8,180 bases of DNA from an uncultured Bacilli bacterium (GCA_948750805.1 CAPZYV010000040.1:1-8180), one strand, 5' to 3'; shown: positions 1-6,640, counted from the first letter of the stretch. Made by a program: numbers and translations. The notes: generated by a model from the letters alone, not told the origin.

Positions 1-23
1 TAAAAAAAGTTAGTTTCCTAACT
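1..23 (-). terminator. Intrinsic terminator of the DUF177-rpmF operon
   Basis: On the minus strand a perfect 6-bp stem (AGTTAG/CTAACT) closes a GAAA tetraloop and is followed by an uninterrupted run of T. The upstream arm shares bases with the rpmF stop codon TAG, so the hairpin begins inside the end of the gene. The GNRA loop plus U-tract is a textbook Rho-independent terminator. Confidence 0.88.
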
Positions 24-210
24 AGTTTTCTTCATTTTCAGTTTTGATTACTTCTACATTTTTATAGTAACCACATTTTGTACATGCACGATGAGGTCTT
101 AAAGTTTCACCACATTTAGGGCATTTTGTTAACGCTCCAACCTCTTTTTTTAAGTGAGTACGACGCATTCTTTTTTTAGTCTTACTTGTTCTTCTAAAAG
201 GAACTGCCAT
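22..210 (-). CDS. rpmF: 50S ribosomal protein L32
   Basis: Small zinc-ribbon protein of the large ribosomal subunit. The 62-residue product begins [19 protein letters not shown], the classic L32 N-terminus, and carries the four zinc-ligand cysteines C30, C33, C43 and C46 (CPKC and CTKC pairs). The length is normal for the family. An ATG 12 codons further upstream is in frame, but the chosen start is right: it gives the conserved MAVP beginning and has AAGGAG seven bases upstream. The gene follows the DUF177 gene with four bases between them, the usual pairing in Firmicutes and many other bacteria, and a strong terminator follows it. C-type L32 with four cysteines depends on zinc; no cysteine-free paralogue is seen here. 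Confidence 0.98.
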   Translation of the reverse strand: MAVPFRRTSKTKKRMRRTHLKKEVGALTKCPKCGETLRPHRACTKCGYYKNVEVIKTENEEN

Positions 211-214
211 TTTT

Positions 215-703
215 TCACTCCTTCCCTTCGTCCAAAAGCTCCGCAAGTCGCGCTAGTCTTGGGTCGATATTATCTTTATTATTTTCAACTTCACCTATGC
301 TCCAACCATCACCACTAGCTTTATAATCATTGGTAGTAGTTAATCTCATAGGTACTTCCAGAACAATATTTTCCCACAAAATTGTCATAATATCAAGTAT
401 ATTTTGTTCTTTTTCGTAATATTCGGCAAAATATTTGTCTTCTAAACTATATTCTTCGTTTATTTCAATATTCACAGGATATAAAATATGCTCTAAAGTT
501 ACACTATCTTTTAATGTTAACTCTCCAGTTATAGTTAAATTAAATTCTAAATTATCTAAGGTATTATAAAAAATTATTCCTTTAACATGCATATTTTGTA
601 AATCAAGTATGTCTTTATTTTGATAAATATTTCGGTCTACTATAAAATCTTCATCAATATCTATTTTAGAGTTATTATATAATTTTTTTAAATCAATTTT
701 CAT
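215..703 (-). CDS. yceD: DUF177 (YceD) family protein
   Basis: A 162-residue member of the YceD/DUF177 family, whose genes are widely found directly upstream of rpmF. The family is linked to 23S rRNA and ribosome biogenesis in plants and bacteria, but its biochemical role is not settled. The sequence shows the expected layout: a beta-rich middle (residues 40-85, including [18 protein letters not shown]) and the C-terminal signature [14 protein letters not shown] (148-160). The cysteines found in the middle of many homologues are missing; this protein has no cysteine at all. The ATG at 703 follows a weak GGTG ribosome site and lies only 16 bases below the -10 box. It is co-transcribed with rpmF from the promoter at 720-748. 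Confidence 0.9.
   Translation of the reverse strand: MKIDLKKLYNNSKIDIDEDFIVDRNIYQNKDILDLQNMHVKGIIFYNTLDNLEFNLTITGELTLKDSVTLEHILYPVNIEINEEYSLEDKYFAEYYEKEQNILDIMTILWENIVLEVPMRLTTTNDYKASGDGWSIGEVENNKDNIDPRLARLAELLDEGKE
218..223 (-). promoter_or_regulatory. Shine-Dalgarno of rpmF, abutting the DUF177 stop
   Basis: AAGGAG is followed immediately by the TGA stop of the upstream DUF177 gene and lies seven bases before the rpmF ATG. This fixes the rpmF start at 210 and suggests that ribosomes finishing DUF177 re-initiate on rpmF. Confidence 0.85.
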
Positions 704-719
704 CTATTTCACCACTTAG

Positions 720-748
720 ATTATATCAAAATTAAAAATACTAGACAA
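720..748 (-). promoter_or_regulatory. SigA-type promoter of DUF177-rpmF
   Basis: Minus-strand -35 TTGTCT (743-748) and perfect -10 TATAAT (720-725) are separated by exactly 17 bases. The -35 starts just one base past the stop codon of the broken nuclease gene. The predicted start site near 713 gives a leader of only about ten bases. Confidence 0.85.
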
Positions 749-749
749 G

Positions 750-1659
750 TTATTTTAAAATTTTGTAAGTAATAGGAATAATATTATTAGAACTAACAAA
801 ACTAACTATAAACTTATCTTGTTCTTTTGATACAATTATGCCAATTGTATTATTATGAAATTCTCTTTTTAAATTATTATTAACTAAATTTATATAAAAT
901 TCAATTTGAGCTTTATCTTCCTTTTTTAAGGTTCTTAATTTTAATTCAACAACGATAAATGAATTTAAATTATAATTAAATAACAATATGTCTATATAAT
1001 AATCTTTATTATCATATTTAATTTTATATTCTTTGCCAACAAAAGTATATCCTTCACCTAACTCTTCAAAAAACCTTTTTAGCTCAGCTAATATTTTTAT
1101 TTGTAAATCTTTTTCTTTTAATATTTTATCATCATTATTCAGTTTTATTATAATAGGATTTTTAATATACTCACAAATATTATATTCTTTTTTATTTGTC
1201 TCATTAATTATTTCAATATGTTCTGGTTTATTTAATAACCTTTCATAGGCATCGCTTTTTATTTCATTTATTAGTTCTTTTTTGAATAAGTTTCTTGTTA
1301 TACACAAATTAATATAATAATTTCTTTTGTTCTTATCTTTAATTGGTAATTGCTCTTATTATAGTCCAAGATAATTGGCCCAATGGGCCAATTATTGGAA
1401 AAATATTATAAAATTGCCGAAATCTACTCAAATTAGTATAATCATATCCCTTTCCATAAAGATTAACTAACTTTTCGCTCCACTCTTTAATAAGTTTATT
1501 TCCATATTTTGCTCTTAAGTTTCCACCTTGGGCCTCAACTATTAACTTCCCAACTTGCCAATAAGTATTTAAAGTTTCACTATTATCTTTTAAATATCTT
1601 GCTTGTTTATTAATTTCTTTTTTCTTAATTAAATGTTCTATTTCTTCATAATAATTCAT
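750..1659 (-). pseudogene. YhcG/DUF1016-family PDDEXK nuclease, frameshifted
   Basis: Two consecutive open pieces form one gene. The first piece (1659 to 1339, 106 residues) is the DUF1016 N-terminal domain, with LNTYWQVGKLIVEAQGG, AKYGNKLIKEWSEKL and LSRFRQFYNIFP. It loses frame after QLSWT. The second piece can be read from about 1350 as LPIKDKNKRNYYINLC, then runs through ITRNLFKKELINEIKSDAYERLL to the YhcG C-terminal nuclease domain, where YIDILLFN and FIVVELKLR supply the PD-(D/E)xK catalytic D...ExK pattern. Compared with the usual LSWTHYRxLLP stretch, two bases are missing between 1366 and 1346. Restoring them gives about 303 residues, close to the family's usual length. The only apparent start of the second piece is an internal TTG (1307). 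YhcG-type proteins are nucleases of uncertain role, often near restriction or mobile loci. Promoter and ribosome site are intact, so the N-terminal fragment could still be made. Confidence 0.88.
1371..1395. repeat. 25-bp perfect palindrome inside the broken nuclease gene
   Basis: Two 12-base arms (ATAATTGGCCCA and its exact reverse complement) surround a single central A. In RNA this would be an 11-bp stem with a 3-base loop. It encodes the IIGPLGQL stretch of the nuclease and ends only a few bases before the region where the frame is lost. There is no T-run after it, so it is not an intrinsic terminator. Confidence 0.8.
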
Positions 1660-1666
1660 GATATTT

Positions 1667-1673
1667 CTCCTTT
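1667..1673 (-). promoter_or_regulatory. Shine-Dalgarno of the YhcG-family gene
   Basis: AAAGGAG lies seven bases before the ATG at 1659 and supports that start. It is at or next to the predicted 5' end of the transcript. Confidence 0.8.
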
Positions 1674-1679
1674 AATAGT

Positions 1680-1708
1680 AAAATATCTTAATTATTACAA
1701 TTTGTCAA
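1680..1708 (-). promoter_or_regulatory. SigA-type promoter of the YhcG-family gene
   Basis: A perfect -35 TTGACA (1703-1708) and a -10 TATTTT (1680-1685) are separated by 17 bases on the minus strand. The -35 lies inside a degenerate fourth copy of the upstream 17-bp repeat. Confidence 0.75.
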
Positions 1709-1773
1709 AATGCAGATTTATTAAAATTGTCTAGTAGATTTATCAAAATTAGCTTAGCAAATTTATTAAAATT
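1696..1773. repeat. Cluster of 17-bp direct repeats upstream of the YhcG promoter
   Basis: Three near-identical units occur at 1757-1773, 1734-1750 and 1712-1728. On the minus strand the consensus is AATTTTRATAAATYTRC. Start-to-start spacings are 23 and 22 bases. A fourth partial copy (1700-1711, 11 of 12 bases matching the second unit) overlaps the -35 box. Roughly two-helical-turn spacing next to a promoter suggests an operator array, but the A+T-rich background makes this tentative. Confidence 0.6.
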
Positions 1774-1780
1774 TGTAAAT

Positions 1781-1803
1781 TTAAAAAAAAGAGTTACCCC
1801 TTT
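1781..1803 (-). terminator. Intrinsic terminator after the CYTH gene
   Basis: Minus-strand AAAGGG and CTCTTT form a 6-bp stem (one G-T wobble) around a GTAA (GNRA) tetraloop, and the T-run continues past the stem. It starts two bases after the CYTH stop codon and ends the five-gene operon. Confidence 0.75.
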
Positions 1804-1805
1804 AT

Positions 1806-2339
1806 CTAATCAAATTTTAAAATATTATAATCATCAATATCTAGTCCATAATGGTTATAGATTTTTGATACCCCATAAGTAATTAAATCATCTTTAGCAT
1901 AACCAAGACTTTCAATAAAACTTATTAACGCGTCTTCTTCACTTCCTTCAAATTCTACATAAGTGGGAATTTTAGGCCACGAATCAATATCAATTTCAAT
2001 ATCATTATAAATATATCTTGTTCTTTTATTTTCTTGATAGCTGCGAGCTTTATAACCTAATTCTTCTAAAATTAAATTAGTACTCTCTATATCACTAACT
2101 TCTATTTCGAGTTCTTTTGTTCCATCGATGCCATCATTTTTTATTTCTTTTATGGTAAGGGTAGTAGATTCGCCATCGGTTCTAAGCCTAATCCATTTTC
2201 CTTTTTGAACTGGATTAAAATCATAAATATATCTTTTTTGATTATAATTATTAATAAACTTTGCGCCTACTTTTTCTAATTTTTCTTTTAATTCGCTTAC
2301 ATTAACATCTAATATTCTAGCTTCTACTTCTGTTTTCAT
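1806..2339 (-). CDS. CYTH-domain protein (class IV adenylate cyclase / triphosphatase superfamily)
   Basis: A 177-residue single-domain CYTH protein, the usual size for CyaB-like members. These beta-tunnel enzymes act on triphosphates with divalent metal; individual members are adenylate cyclases, thiamine triphosphatases or inorganic tripolyphosphatases, and sequence alone does not decide which. The tunnel's charged residues are visible: E4-x-E6-x-R8 (the family's ExExK with Arg for Lys), R51 and R53 in WIRLRT, K64 in TIKE, the acidic strand ELEIEV (76-81), R106 and R108, acidic EIDIDSWP (115-122) and E129/E131 near YVEFEG. A strong purine-rich ribosome site precedes the ATG. The gene lies 21 bases after the unrecognised 326-residue gene and is last in the operon. 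The Ppx/GppA-like gene two places upstream also belongs to a phosphoanhydride-hydrolysing superfamily. Confidence 0.9.
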   Translation of the reverse strand: MKTEVEARILDVNVSELKEKLEKVGAKFINNYNQKRYIYDFNPVQKGKWIRLRTDGESTTLTIKEIKNDGIDGTKELEIEVSDIESTNLILEELGYKARSYQENKRTRYIYNDIEIDIDSWPKIPTYVEFEGSEEDALISFIESLGYAKDDLITYGVSKIYNHYGLDIDDYNILKFD

Positions 2340-2360
2340 TTAAATTTCCTTTCCTTTTTA

Positions 2361-3341
2361 TTAATGTATTTCATATTTATATCTCTCATTTTGTGGAACT
2401 AATTTTCTAATACTTGCAATTTCTTTACCATATATTTCTTCACTATGAGAAATATGATATGGCTCCATATTTAAAACTGGCTCATATATTCTCGTAAGTT
2501 CATTATAATTATATTTTGGTAATTGATGAACAATATAATCTCTTATTAACCAGTTAAAATATCTTTCATTGGGATTAAAACAAGATGTTGTTATAATTCT
2601 TGGATTATGGAAGAAATCAAAATTATAATCCTCTCTTTTATCTGGTATTGATATTTCTTGTAAATTTTTAGAGTTAAATCTTTCTAGAGAATCATAGCCT
2701 AAATATTGCACACAAATATCTTTAAAATGGGCTAATAATTGGATTCTTAAATTTCTTAAATAAATACCTTCTAATTCTGATTCTCTTAAATTACAATTTC
2801 TATATTCTTCTTTAATTCTTTTTTTAACTACTTCTGGGTCTTCAATCCATATATCTCTACCAATACTTTCAAAAAATCTTTTATTTTGGTAAGCTCTTTG
2901 AAAAAATTTTAAAATACGATATTTAAATTTTTCATAATCACTAAAACTATTAATGTCACTAGCTTCAAAGCTGTGGACGGCACTATTTAAATTTTTAAGG
3001 AAAAATTCTATATCAACTATATTCCATCCTTGGTAATCTATAAAGCATCCTCTTACAACTAAATTATCTATACCTATATATTCATTTCTACTTACTGTAT
3101 TTGGAAACATTTTAGCTGTACTTGTTCTTTTATAATTTTTAATAGATATACCTGGTACTATATAACTAACATAGTCACAAAAAGCATAAGAAACAGGATT
3201 ATAATAAGAAGTATGAGTATTTGCTCCTAATCGCATATTAAAATCAATAAGCGTTCCTTCAGGAGCAAAAAATCCTATGTAGGGTTGCCTAGTTATTTTT
3301 TCTTTTTCAATAATTTGTTTATCATAAAAATCTACAGTCAT
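2361..3341 (-). CDS. Conserved-looking protein of unknown function (326 aa)
   Basis: I do not recognise this family. The 326-residue product has no signal peptide and no clear membrane segment, and it is rich in aromatic, asparagine and charged residues, so it is probably a cytosolic globular protein. Stretches that look constrained are the N-terminal PYIGFFAPEGTLIDFN (20-35) followed by LGANTHTSYYNPVSYAF (38-54), the middle RFFESIGRDIWIEDPEVVKK (155-174), and ITTSCFNPNERYFNWLIRDY (250-269) with EPYHISHSEEIYG (293-305). Histidines (H43, H296, H299), cysteines (C55, C99, C183, C210, C254) and acidic residues are scattered, with no standard Walker, methyltransferase, kinase or nuclease motif that I can see. 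It lies 15 bases after the Ppx-like gene and 21 bases before the CYTH gene, so it is co-transcribed with both. The ribosome site is weak (AGAAAGAAA). Confidence 0.85.
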   Translation of the reverse strand: MTVDFYDKQIIEKEKITRQPYIGFFAPEGTLIDFNMRLGANTHTSYYNPVSYAFCDYVSYIVPGISIKNYKRTSTAKMFPNTVSRNEYIGIDNLVVRGCFIDYQGWNIVDIEFFLKNLNSAVHSFEASDINSFSDYEKFKYRILKFFQRAYQNKRFFESIGRDIWIEDPEVVKKRIKEEYRNCNLRESELEGIYLRNLRIQLLAHFKDICVQYLGYDSLERFNSKNLQEISIPDKREDYNFDFFHNPRIITTSCFNPNERYFNWLIRDYIVHQLPKYNYNELTRIYEPVLNMEPYHISHSEEIYGKEIASIRKLVPQNERYKYEIH

Positions 3342-3356
3342 AATTTTTTCTTTCTA

Positions 3357-4256
3357 TTAATCTTTGTTTTTTTCTAAAATATCCACAATAATACCATCAA
3401 TCATATTTATTCTAGTAGGAATAATATATTTAATATCAAGTAAATCACAAATAACTTTTACACATAACCTCATTCCTCTAGTTCCTCGCCACCATGAATC
3501 TTTATTCGTTCTAACACATATTTCATCAAGCGATGTTTCATAAAAATACTTTTTATCATATATATCAGCAGTATTAATATCTATCATATAAGGAGCTTTG
3601 TTATTTTCATAAAATTTATTTTTTTCTAATTTATAATGTGCTTCTTCGTAAAAATATATAAAATCTCCCCCAGCTAAAACTAAAATATCAGCTTTATTTT
3701 GGGGTTTATTTGAAACAAGTTTTTTCATTTCTGTTAACATTATTTCATAATCACTTGTTACTATATCACTTCTTAAATCAGGAAACAGGTCAGTCGCACT
3801 TGTAACTCCAAAATTGTAAAATTGTTCTTCAATACACTCACCTTTATTGTAAATAGCTAGTTCTGTTGATGCTCCACCTGCAATCATAATGGCTATACTT
3901 CCTTGATAATTTTTATCATAAGTGCCATTACAAGTATATCTATTTTCTTTCTTACTACTTACAATATTAAAATCTAAATTAGTATTTTCTTTAAATTCTT
4001 TTAGCCATAATTCTTTAGCATTATCATCTAAATTTCTAAAAACGCTAGTACCATAAACATATATATTAGGCGTCTTCTCTTTAAGACTTAGAACAAAAGA
4101 ATAAAGCAATTCTTTATCTCTATCGGCTAATTTGTTTTCTTTTTTAAAATTATCTTTAAATTCAATAGTAACAAATCCTAAATCATTAATTTGACCATTA
4201 TCATATAATTTAGCTTTAGTATTTGTACTTCCTATTTCTACTACTATAAATTTCAT
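3357..4256 (-). CDS. Ppx/GppA phosphatase-like protein (ASKHA fold)
   Basis: A 299-residue protein resembling the exopolyphosphatase / pppGpp phosphatase branch of the actin-Hsp70-sugar kinase superfamily. The phosphate-1 loop is VEIGSTNTKAKLY (6-18), with Glu where classical Ppx has Asp. The phosphate-2 loop is IMIAGGASTELAIY (about 123-136). YVYGTSVFRN (about 67-76) corresponds to the family's ATSAxRxA region. The C-terminus SWWRGTRGMRLCVKVI and the IIPTR...GI end also fit the fold. The protein is close to the length of short Ppx proteins and lacks the HD extension of long ones. The start was placed at 4256 because the upstream in-frame ATG (4271) sits inside ATGAAGGAG, which serves as the ribosome site. 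It follows the DUF5131 gene by 43 bases with no convincing promoter. The substrate is not established; it could be polyphosphate, pppGpp or another nucleotide. Confidence 0.82.
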   Translation of the reverse strand: MKFIVVEIGSTNTKAKLYDNGQINDLGFVTIEFKDNFKKENKLADRDKELLYSFVLSLKEKTPNIYVYGTSVFRNLDDNAKELWLKEFKENTNLDFNIVSSKKENRYTCNGTYDKNYQGSIAIMIAGGASTELAIYNKGECIEEQFYNFGVTSATDLFPDLRSDIVTSDYEIMLTEMKKLVSNKPQNKADILVLAGGDFIYFYEEAHYKLEKNKFYENNKAPYMIDINTADIYDKKYFYETSLDEICVRTNKDSWWRGTRGMRLCVKVICDLLDIKYIIPTRINMIDGIIVDILEKNKD

Positions 4257-4262
4257 AATTAT

Positions 4263-4268
4263 CTCCTT
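4263..4268 (-). promoter_or_regulatory. Shine-Dalgarno deciding the Ppx-like start
   Basis: AAGGAG is six bases before the ATG at 4256. An upstream ATG at 4271 immediately precedes this site, and using it would bury the site in coding sequence. The later start also gives the family-like MKFIVVEIGSTN beginning. Confidence 0.8.
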
Positions 4269-4299
4269 CATTAATCCACATATTAAGTGTACTACAATT

Positions 4300-5031
4300 T
4301 TATTTGCTTTTTAAATATTCCATCCCTTTTTTAGCTTGTTCATATTCCTTAAAATGTTTAATTTGATAAACTTTATTATCCATTTTAAAATTAGAACCTG
4401 TTTGATGAAAATCAAATTTCACATTATATTTCAGTGTGTCTTGATATATTTTTTTCACCCAATTAAAATCACAAAGTCGAGCATTAAGATATGATTCGCC
4501 ACCTACAGAAACTAAATCTATTTTTCCTGTTTTTAAAAATTCACTAAAATCTATTTCTTCTAATAAAGGAGAGGCAAAAATATATTTTTTATGAGCTTTA
4601 ATCTCTAATAAAATAGGTATTCTCGCATTAGCTTTTTCTTGGGTCTCACATGTAACTGCTATAATAACATTAGGATAACCATTACCCCAGTCACTTGGAA
4701 TACAATCATTAAACCTTTCAATTCTTTTAGTACAAATAAGAAAAGTTACATCCCTTCTAATTTTCATAATTTCCCAAGCATCACTACGCCAATTGTCTGC
4801 TTCTTTTAAGAAAAAATCTGATGTAAAACAGGTAGCTACTTCACTTCCACTTGGTATTTTATATTCGCCATTGCGATTTTTTTTAAGAGGTAAATTAAAG
4901 TTAGTTTTACTTTTCGTAATAATACTAGCATCTTTATTTCTTTTGCTATCTAAATAATAAACATAGCAATTTAGACAACCAGGACTACATTTTTTACATC
5001 CGTGCCAAGGACTCCATAATAAATTTTTCAT
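4300..5031 (-). CDS. DUF5131 (phage Gp37/Gp68-like) protein with CxxxCxxC motif
   Basis: A 243-residue member of the family known as phage Gp37/Gp68 or three-Cys-motif proteins (PF07505). The N-terminus SPWHGCKKCSPGCLNCY carries C15-x3-C19-x2-C22, the spacing of a radical-SAM [4Fe-4S] site, with an extra C12. Later family blocks are present: FLICTKRIERF (97-107), CETQEKANARIPILLEI...IFASPLLEEIDF (128-162) and DLVSVGGES (172-180), with a C-terminal DFNWVKKIYQDTLKYNVKFDFHQTGS where homologues have an F-Q-W/T-G motif. This fits a TIM-barrel radical SAM fold, but the reaction and substrate are unknown. Its ATG overlaps the ABC transporter's TGA (ATGA) with the ribosome site GAGGAAA inside the transporter gene, so the two are translationally coupled. 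The frequently associated TcmP partner is not present in this window. Confidence 0.9.
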   Translation of the reverse strand: MKNLLWSPWHGCKKCSPGCLNCYVYYLDSKRNKDASIITKSKTNFNLPLKKNRNGEYKIPSGSEVATCFTSDFFLKEADNWRSDAWEIMKIRRDVTFLICTKRIERFNDCIPSDWGNGYPNVIIAVTCETQEKANARIPILLEIKAHKKYIFASPLLEEIDFSEFLKTGKIDLVSVGGESYLNARLCDFNWVKKIYQDTLKYNVKFDFHQTGSNFKMDNKVYQIKHFKEYEQAKKGMEYLKSK

Positions 5032-6623
5032 ATTTTCCTCATAATATCTAATTTATGATTTTTAAAACTATAAAATTTATTACAAACTTCATTTATTTTT
5101 TCATTATGTGTTACAATAATTAAAGTTTTATCCTTAAAATATTTTAAAATAAAATTTACTACAATCTCTTCAGTATATTTATCTAAATTAGAAGTAGGCT
5201 CATCTAAAATATAAATATTTTTATTAAGTAAATAACTTCTTAAAATATTAAGCCTTCTTTTTTGACCTGTTGATAATTTTAAACCTTTTTCACCGACAAT
5301 AGTATCCAATCCATCTTCTAATAGAGTTAGTTCATTTAATTCTAATTCTCTTAAATATTTCATTAATTCTTCATCATTAATCTTTTTATTTAAACATAAA
5401 TTATCTCTAATTGACATATTAAATAATTCTGTTTCTTGACTTACAACCCCAATATCTAATAAATTATCTTTTAACTGATTACCATCAATAGTTATATTTC
5501 CAGAAAAAGTTTCAATATTTCCTAATATGAAATTAACTAGTGTTGTTTTACCCTCACCTGATTTACCCGTTAGGGATACTTTATCTTTTTTATTAATAAT
5601 AAGTTCTGGTATTACAATATTTAAGTTGGATTTTGGATAAGTAATATTTACATTATCTAATTTAATTTCTGTAAAATCGCTTTTTTTCATTCTAGTATCT
5701 AAATTAGCAAAAATACTTTTTAACTTTTTCTTAATGGCATTAAGTTCAAAATAATTTATAATTGTTTTAGATAATTCTTCAAATATAAAGCCCATCTCGA
5801 CATGTAAAGATATATAAAAAGCAATAATTCCTAAAGTATCAATTCCTTTTTGCATATCAAAGAAAGCTTTTAATAAACCTAAAATAAATGGAATGACAAT
5901 TAGAATGTTTCTTATAATTTCTTCTAAGGAATAAAGTTTAACATATTCTTTATGTTTATTATAACAAGTATTTCCTTGCCTATTTATAATATTTAAAAAG
6001 TAAGTTCTATTATTTAAATGTTTAACTGTTTTCATATTACTTATAAAATCTGTATAGGTAGATTGATATTTATATTCTTCTTCATATAAATCTTCAACGT
6101 AGTTGTTGCCTTTTTGATATATCTTAATACTTAAATAAACACATAAAATACTAGAAATTATCGATATCAAAAAGATAAGTAAGCTTTGATTGAATAATGT
6201 ATAAAATAAAAATATAAAAGTTAAAATAATACTAAAGTATTCAGCTTGTAAAATAGAATTTACTAAATTACTAATTTTTTCAATTATATTACTAAAATAA
6301 CCAGTTTGGTACTTAGCTAAAACAGCTTGAGGAACACAAGTTAGTTTCTCAAAAAATAGCTTATATTGTAAATTGGAATACTGATATAAATAATTATCGG
6401 TATATTTCTTTAATAAATAGTTTCCAATAACCCTTAGAGTTTTAGAAGTTATAAATATTCCGATAACAATCAATGCTTTTTTTAAAGTAAAAGGCATAGT
6501 TAAAAATAAAGTAAATGCAAATGGTACAATATAGTAAATAAAATCCAAAAAAGCTTCTATAAATAGACAAATAGCTAATTTTCTTTTATCTAAACTCTTA
6601 AATATAAAATCTACATTATTCAT
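5028..6623 (-). CDS. ABC transporter half-molecule, membrane domain fused to ATPase
   Basis: A 531-residue exporter-type half-transporter. The N-terminal half is hydrophobic, with about six membrane segments near residues 17-47, 49-66, 128-144, 147-166, 236-254 and 263-283. The C-terminal nucleotide-binding domain has Walker A GKSGEGKTT (353-361), Q-loop VVSQET (around 396), signature LSTGQKRRL (450-458, Thr for the usual first Gly), Walker B IYILDEPTSNLD (470-481) and H-loop VTHN (His506). It should work as a dimer in the cytoplasmic membrane. There is no C39 peptidase domain. The cargo is unknown; the fold alone allows lipid, peptide or drug export. An in-frame GTG three codons earlier was rejected because it lies within the AGGTG ribosome site. 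It is the first gene of the five-gene operon and overlaps the DUF5131 gene by four bases. Confidence 0.95.
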   Translation of the reverse strand: MNNVDFIFKSLDKRKLAICLFIEAFLDFIYYIVPFAFTLFLTMPFTLKKALIVIGIFITSKTLRVIGNYLLKKYTDNYLYQYSNLQYKLFFEKLTCVPQAVLAKYQTGYFSNIIEKISNLVNSILQAEYFSIILTFIFLFYTLFNQSLLIFLISIISSILCVYLSIKIYQKGNNYVEDLYEEEYKYQSTYTDFISNMKTVKHLNNRTYFLNIINRQGNTCYNKHKEYVKLYSLEEIIRNILIVIPFILGLLKAFFDMQKGIDTLGIIAFYISLHVEMGFIFEELSKTIINYFELNAIKKKLKSIFANLDTRMKKSDFTEIKLDNVNITYPKSNLNIVIPELIINKKDKVSLTGKSGEGKTTLVNFILGNIETFSGNITIDGNQLKDNLLDIGVVSQETELFNMSIRDNLCLNKKINDEELMKYLRELELNELTLLEDGLDTIVGEKGLKLSTGQKRRLNILRSYLLNKNIYILDEPTSNLDKYTEEIVVNFILKYFKDKTLIIVTHNEKINEVCNKFYSFKNHKLDIMRKI

Positions 6624-6629
6624 AACTAA

Positions 6630-6634
6630 CACCT
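6630..6634 (-). promoter_or_regulatory. Shine-Dalgarno deciding the ABC transporter start
   Basis: AGGTG lies six bases before the ATG at 6623. The alternative GTG start at 6632 consists of bases of this site, so ATG at 6623 is preferred. Confidence 0.7.
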
Positions 6635-6640
6635 ATAAAT

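Noticed and set aside
1033..1248. Plus-strand open frame of 71 codons
   Set aside because: It is antisense to the nuclease domain of the YhcG-family gene, is rich in Phe, Ser and Ile as expected from reverse A+T-rich sequence, and has no convincing ribosome site or family match.
1305..1307. TTG as a genuine start for a separate nuclease protein
   Set aside because: Family sequence continues upstream of it in the same frame (LPIKDKNKRNYYIN) and there is no ribosome site. It is an internal codon of the broken gene.
1696..1773. CRISPR array
   Set aside because: The units are only 17 bases, the intervals of 5-6 bases are too short to be spacers, and there are no cas genes.
2361..3341. TcmP, the usual partner of three-Cys-motif (DUF5131) proteins
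   Set aside because: The 326-residue protein lacks the methyltransferase-like D-x-x-x-G-x-G pattern and other features I associate with TcmP, and it is not directly next to the DUF5131 gene.
4257..4299. Promoter between the DUF5131 and Ppx-like genes
   Set aside because: A TAATAT-like -10 exists but there is no -35 at acceptable spacing, so read-through from the upstream gene is more likely.
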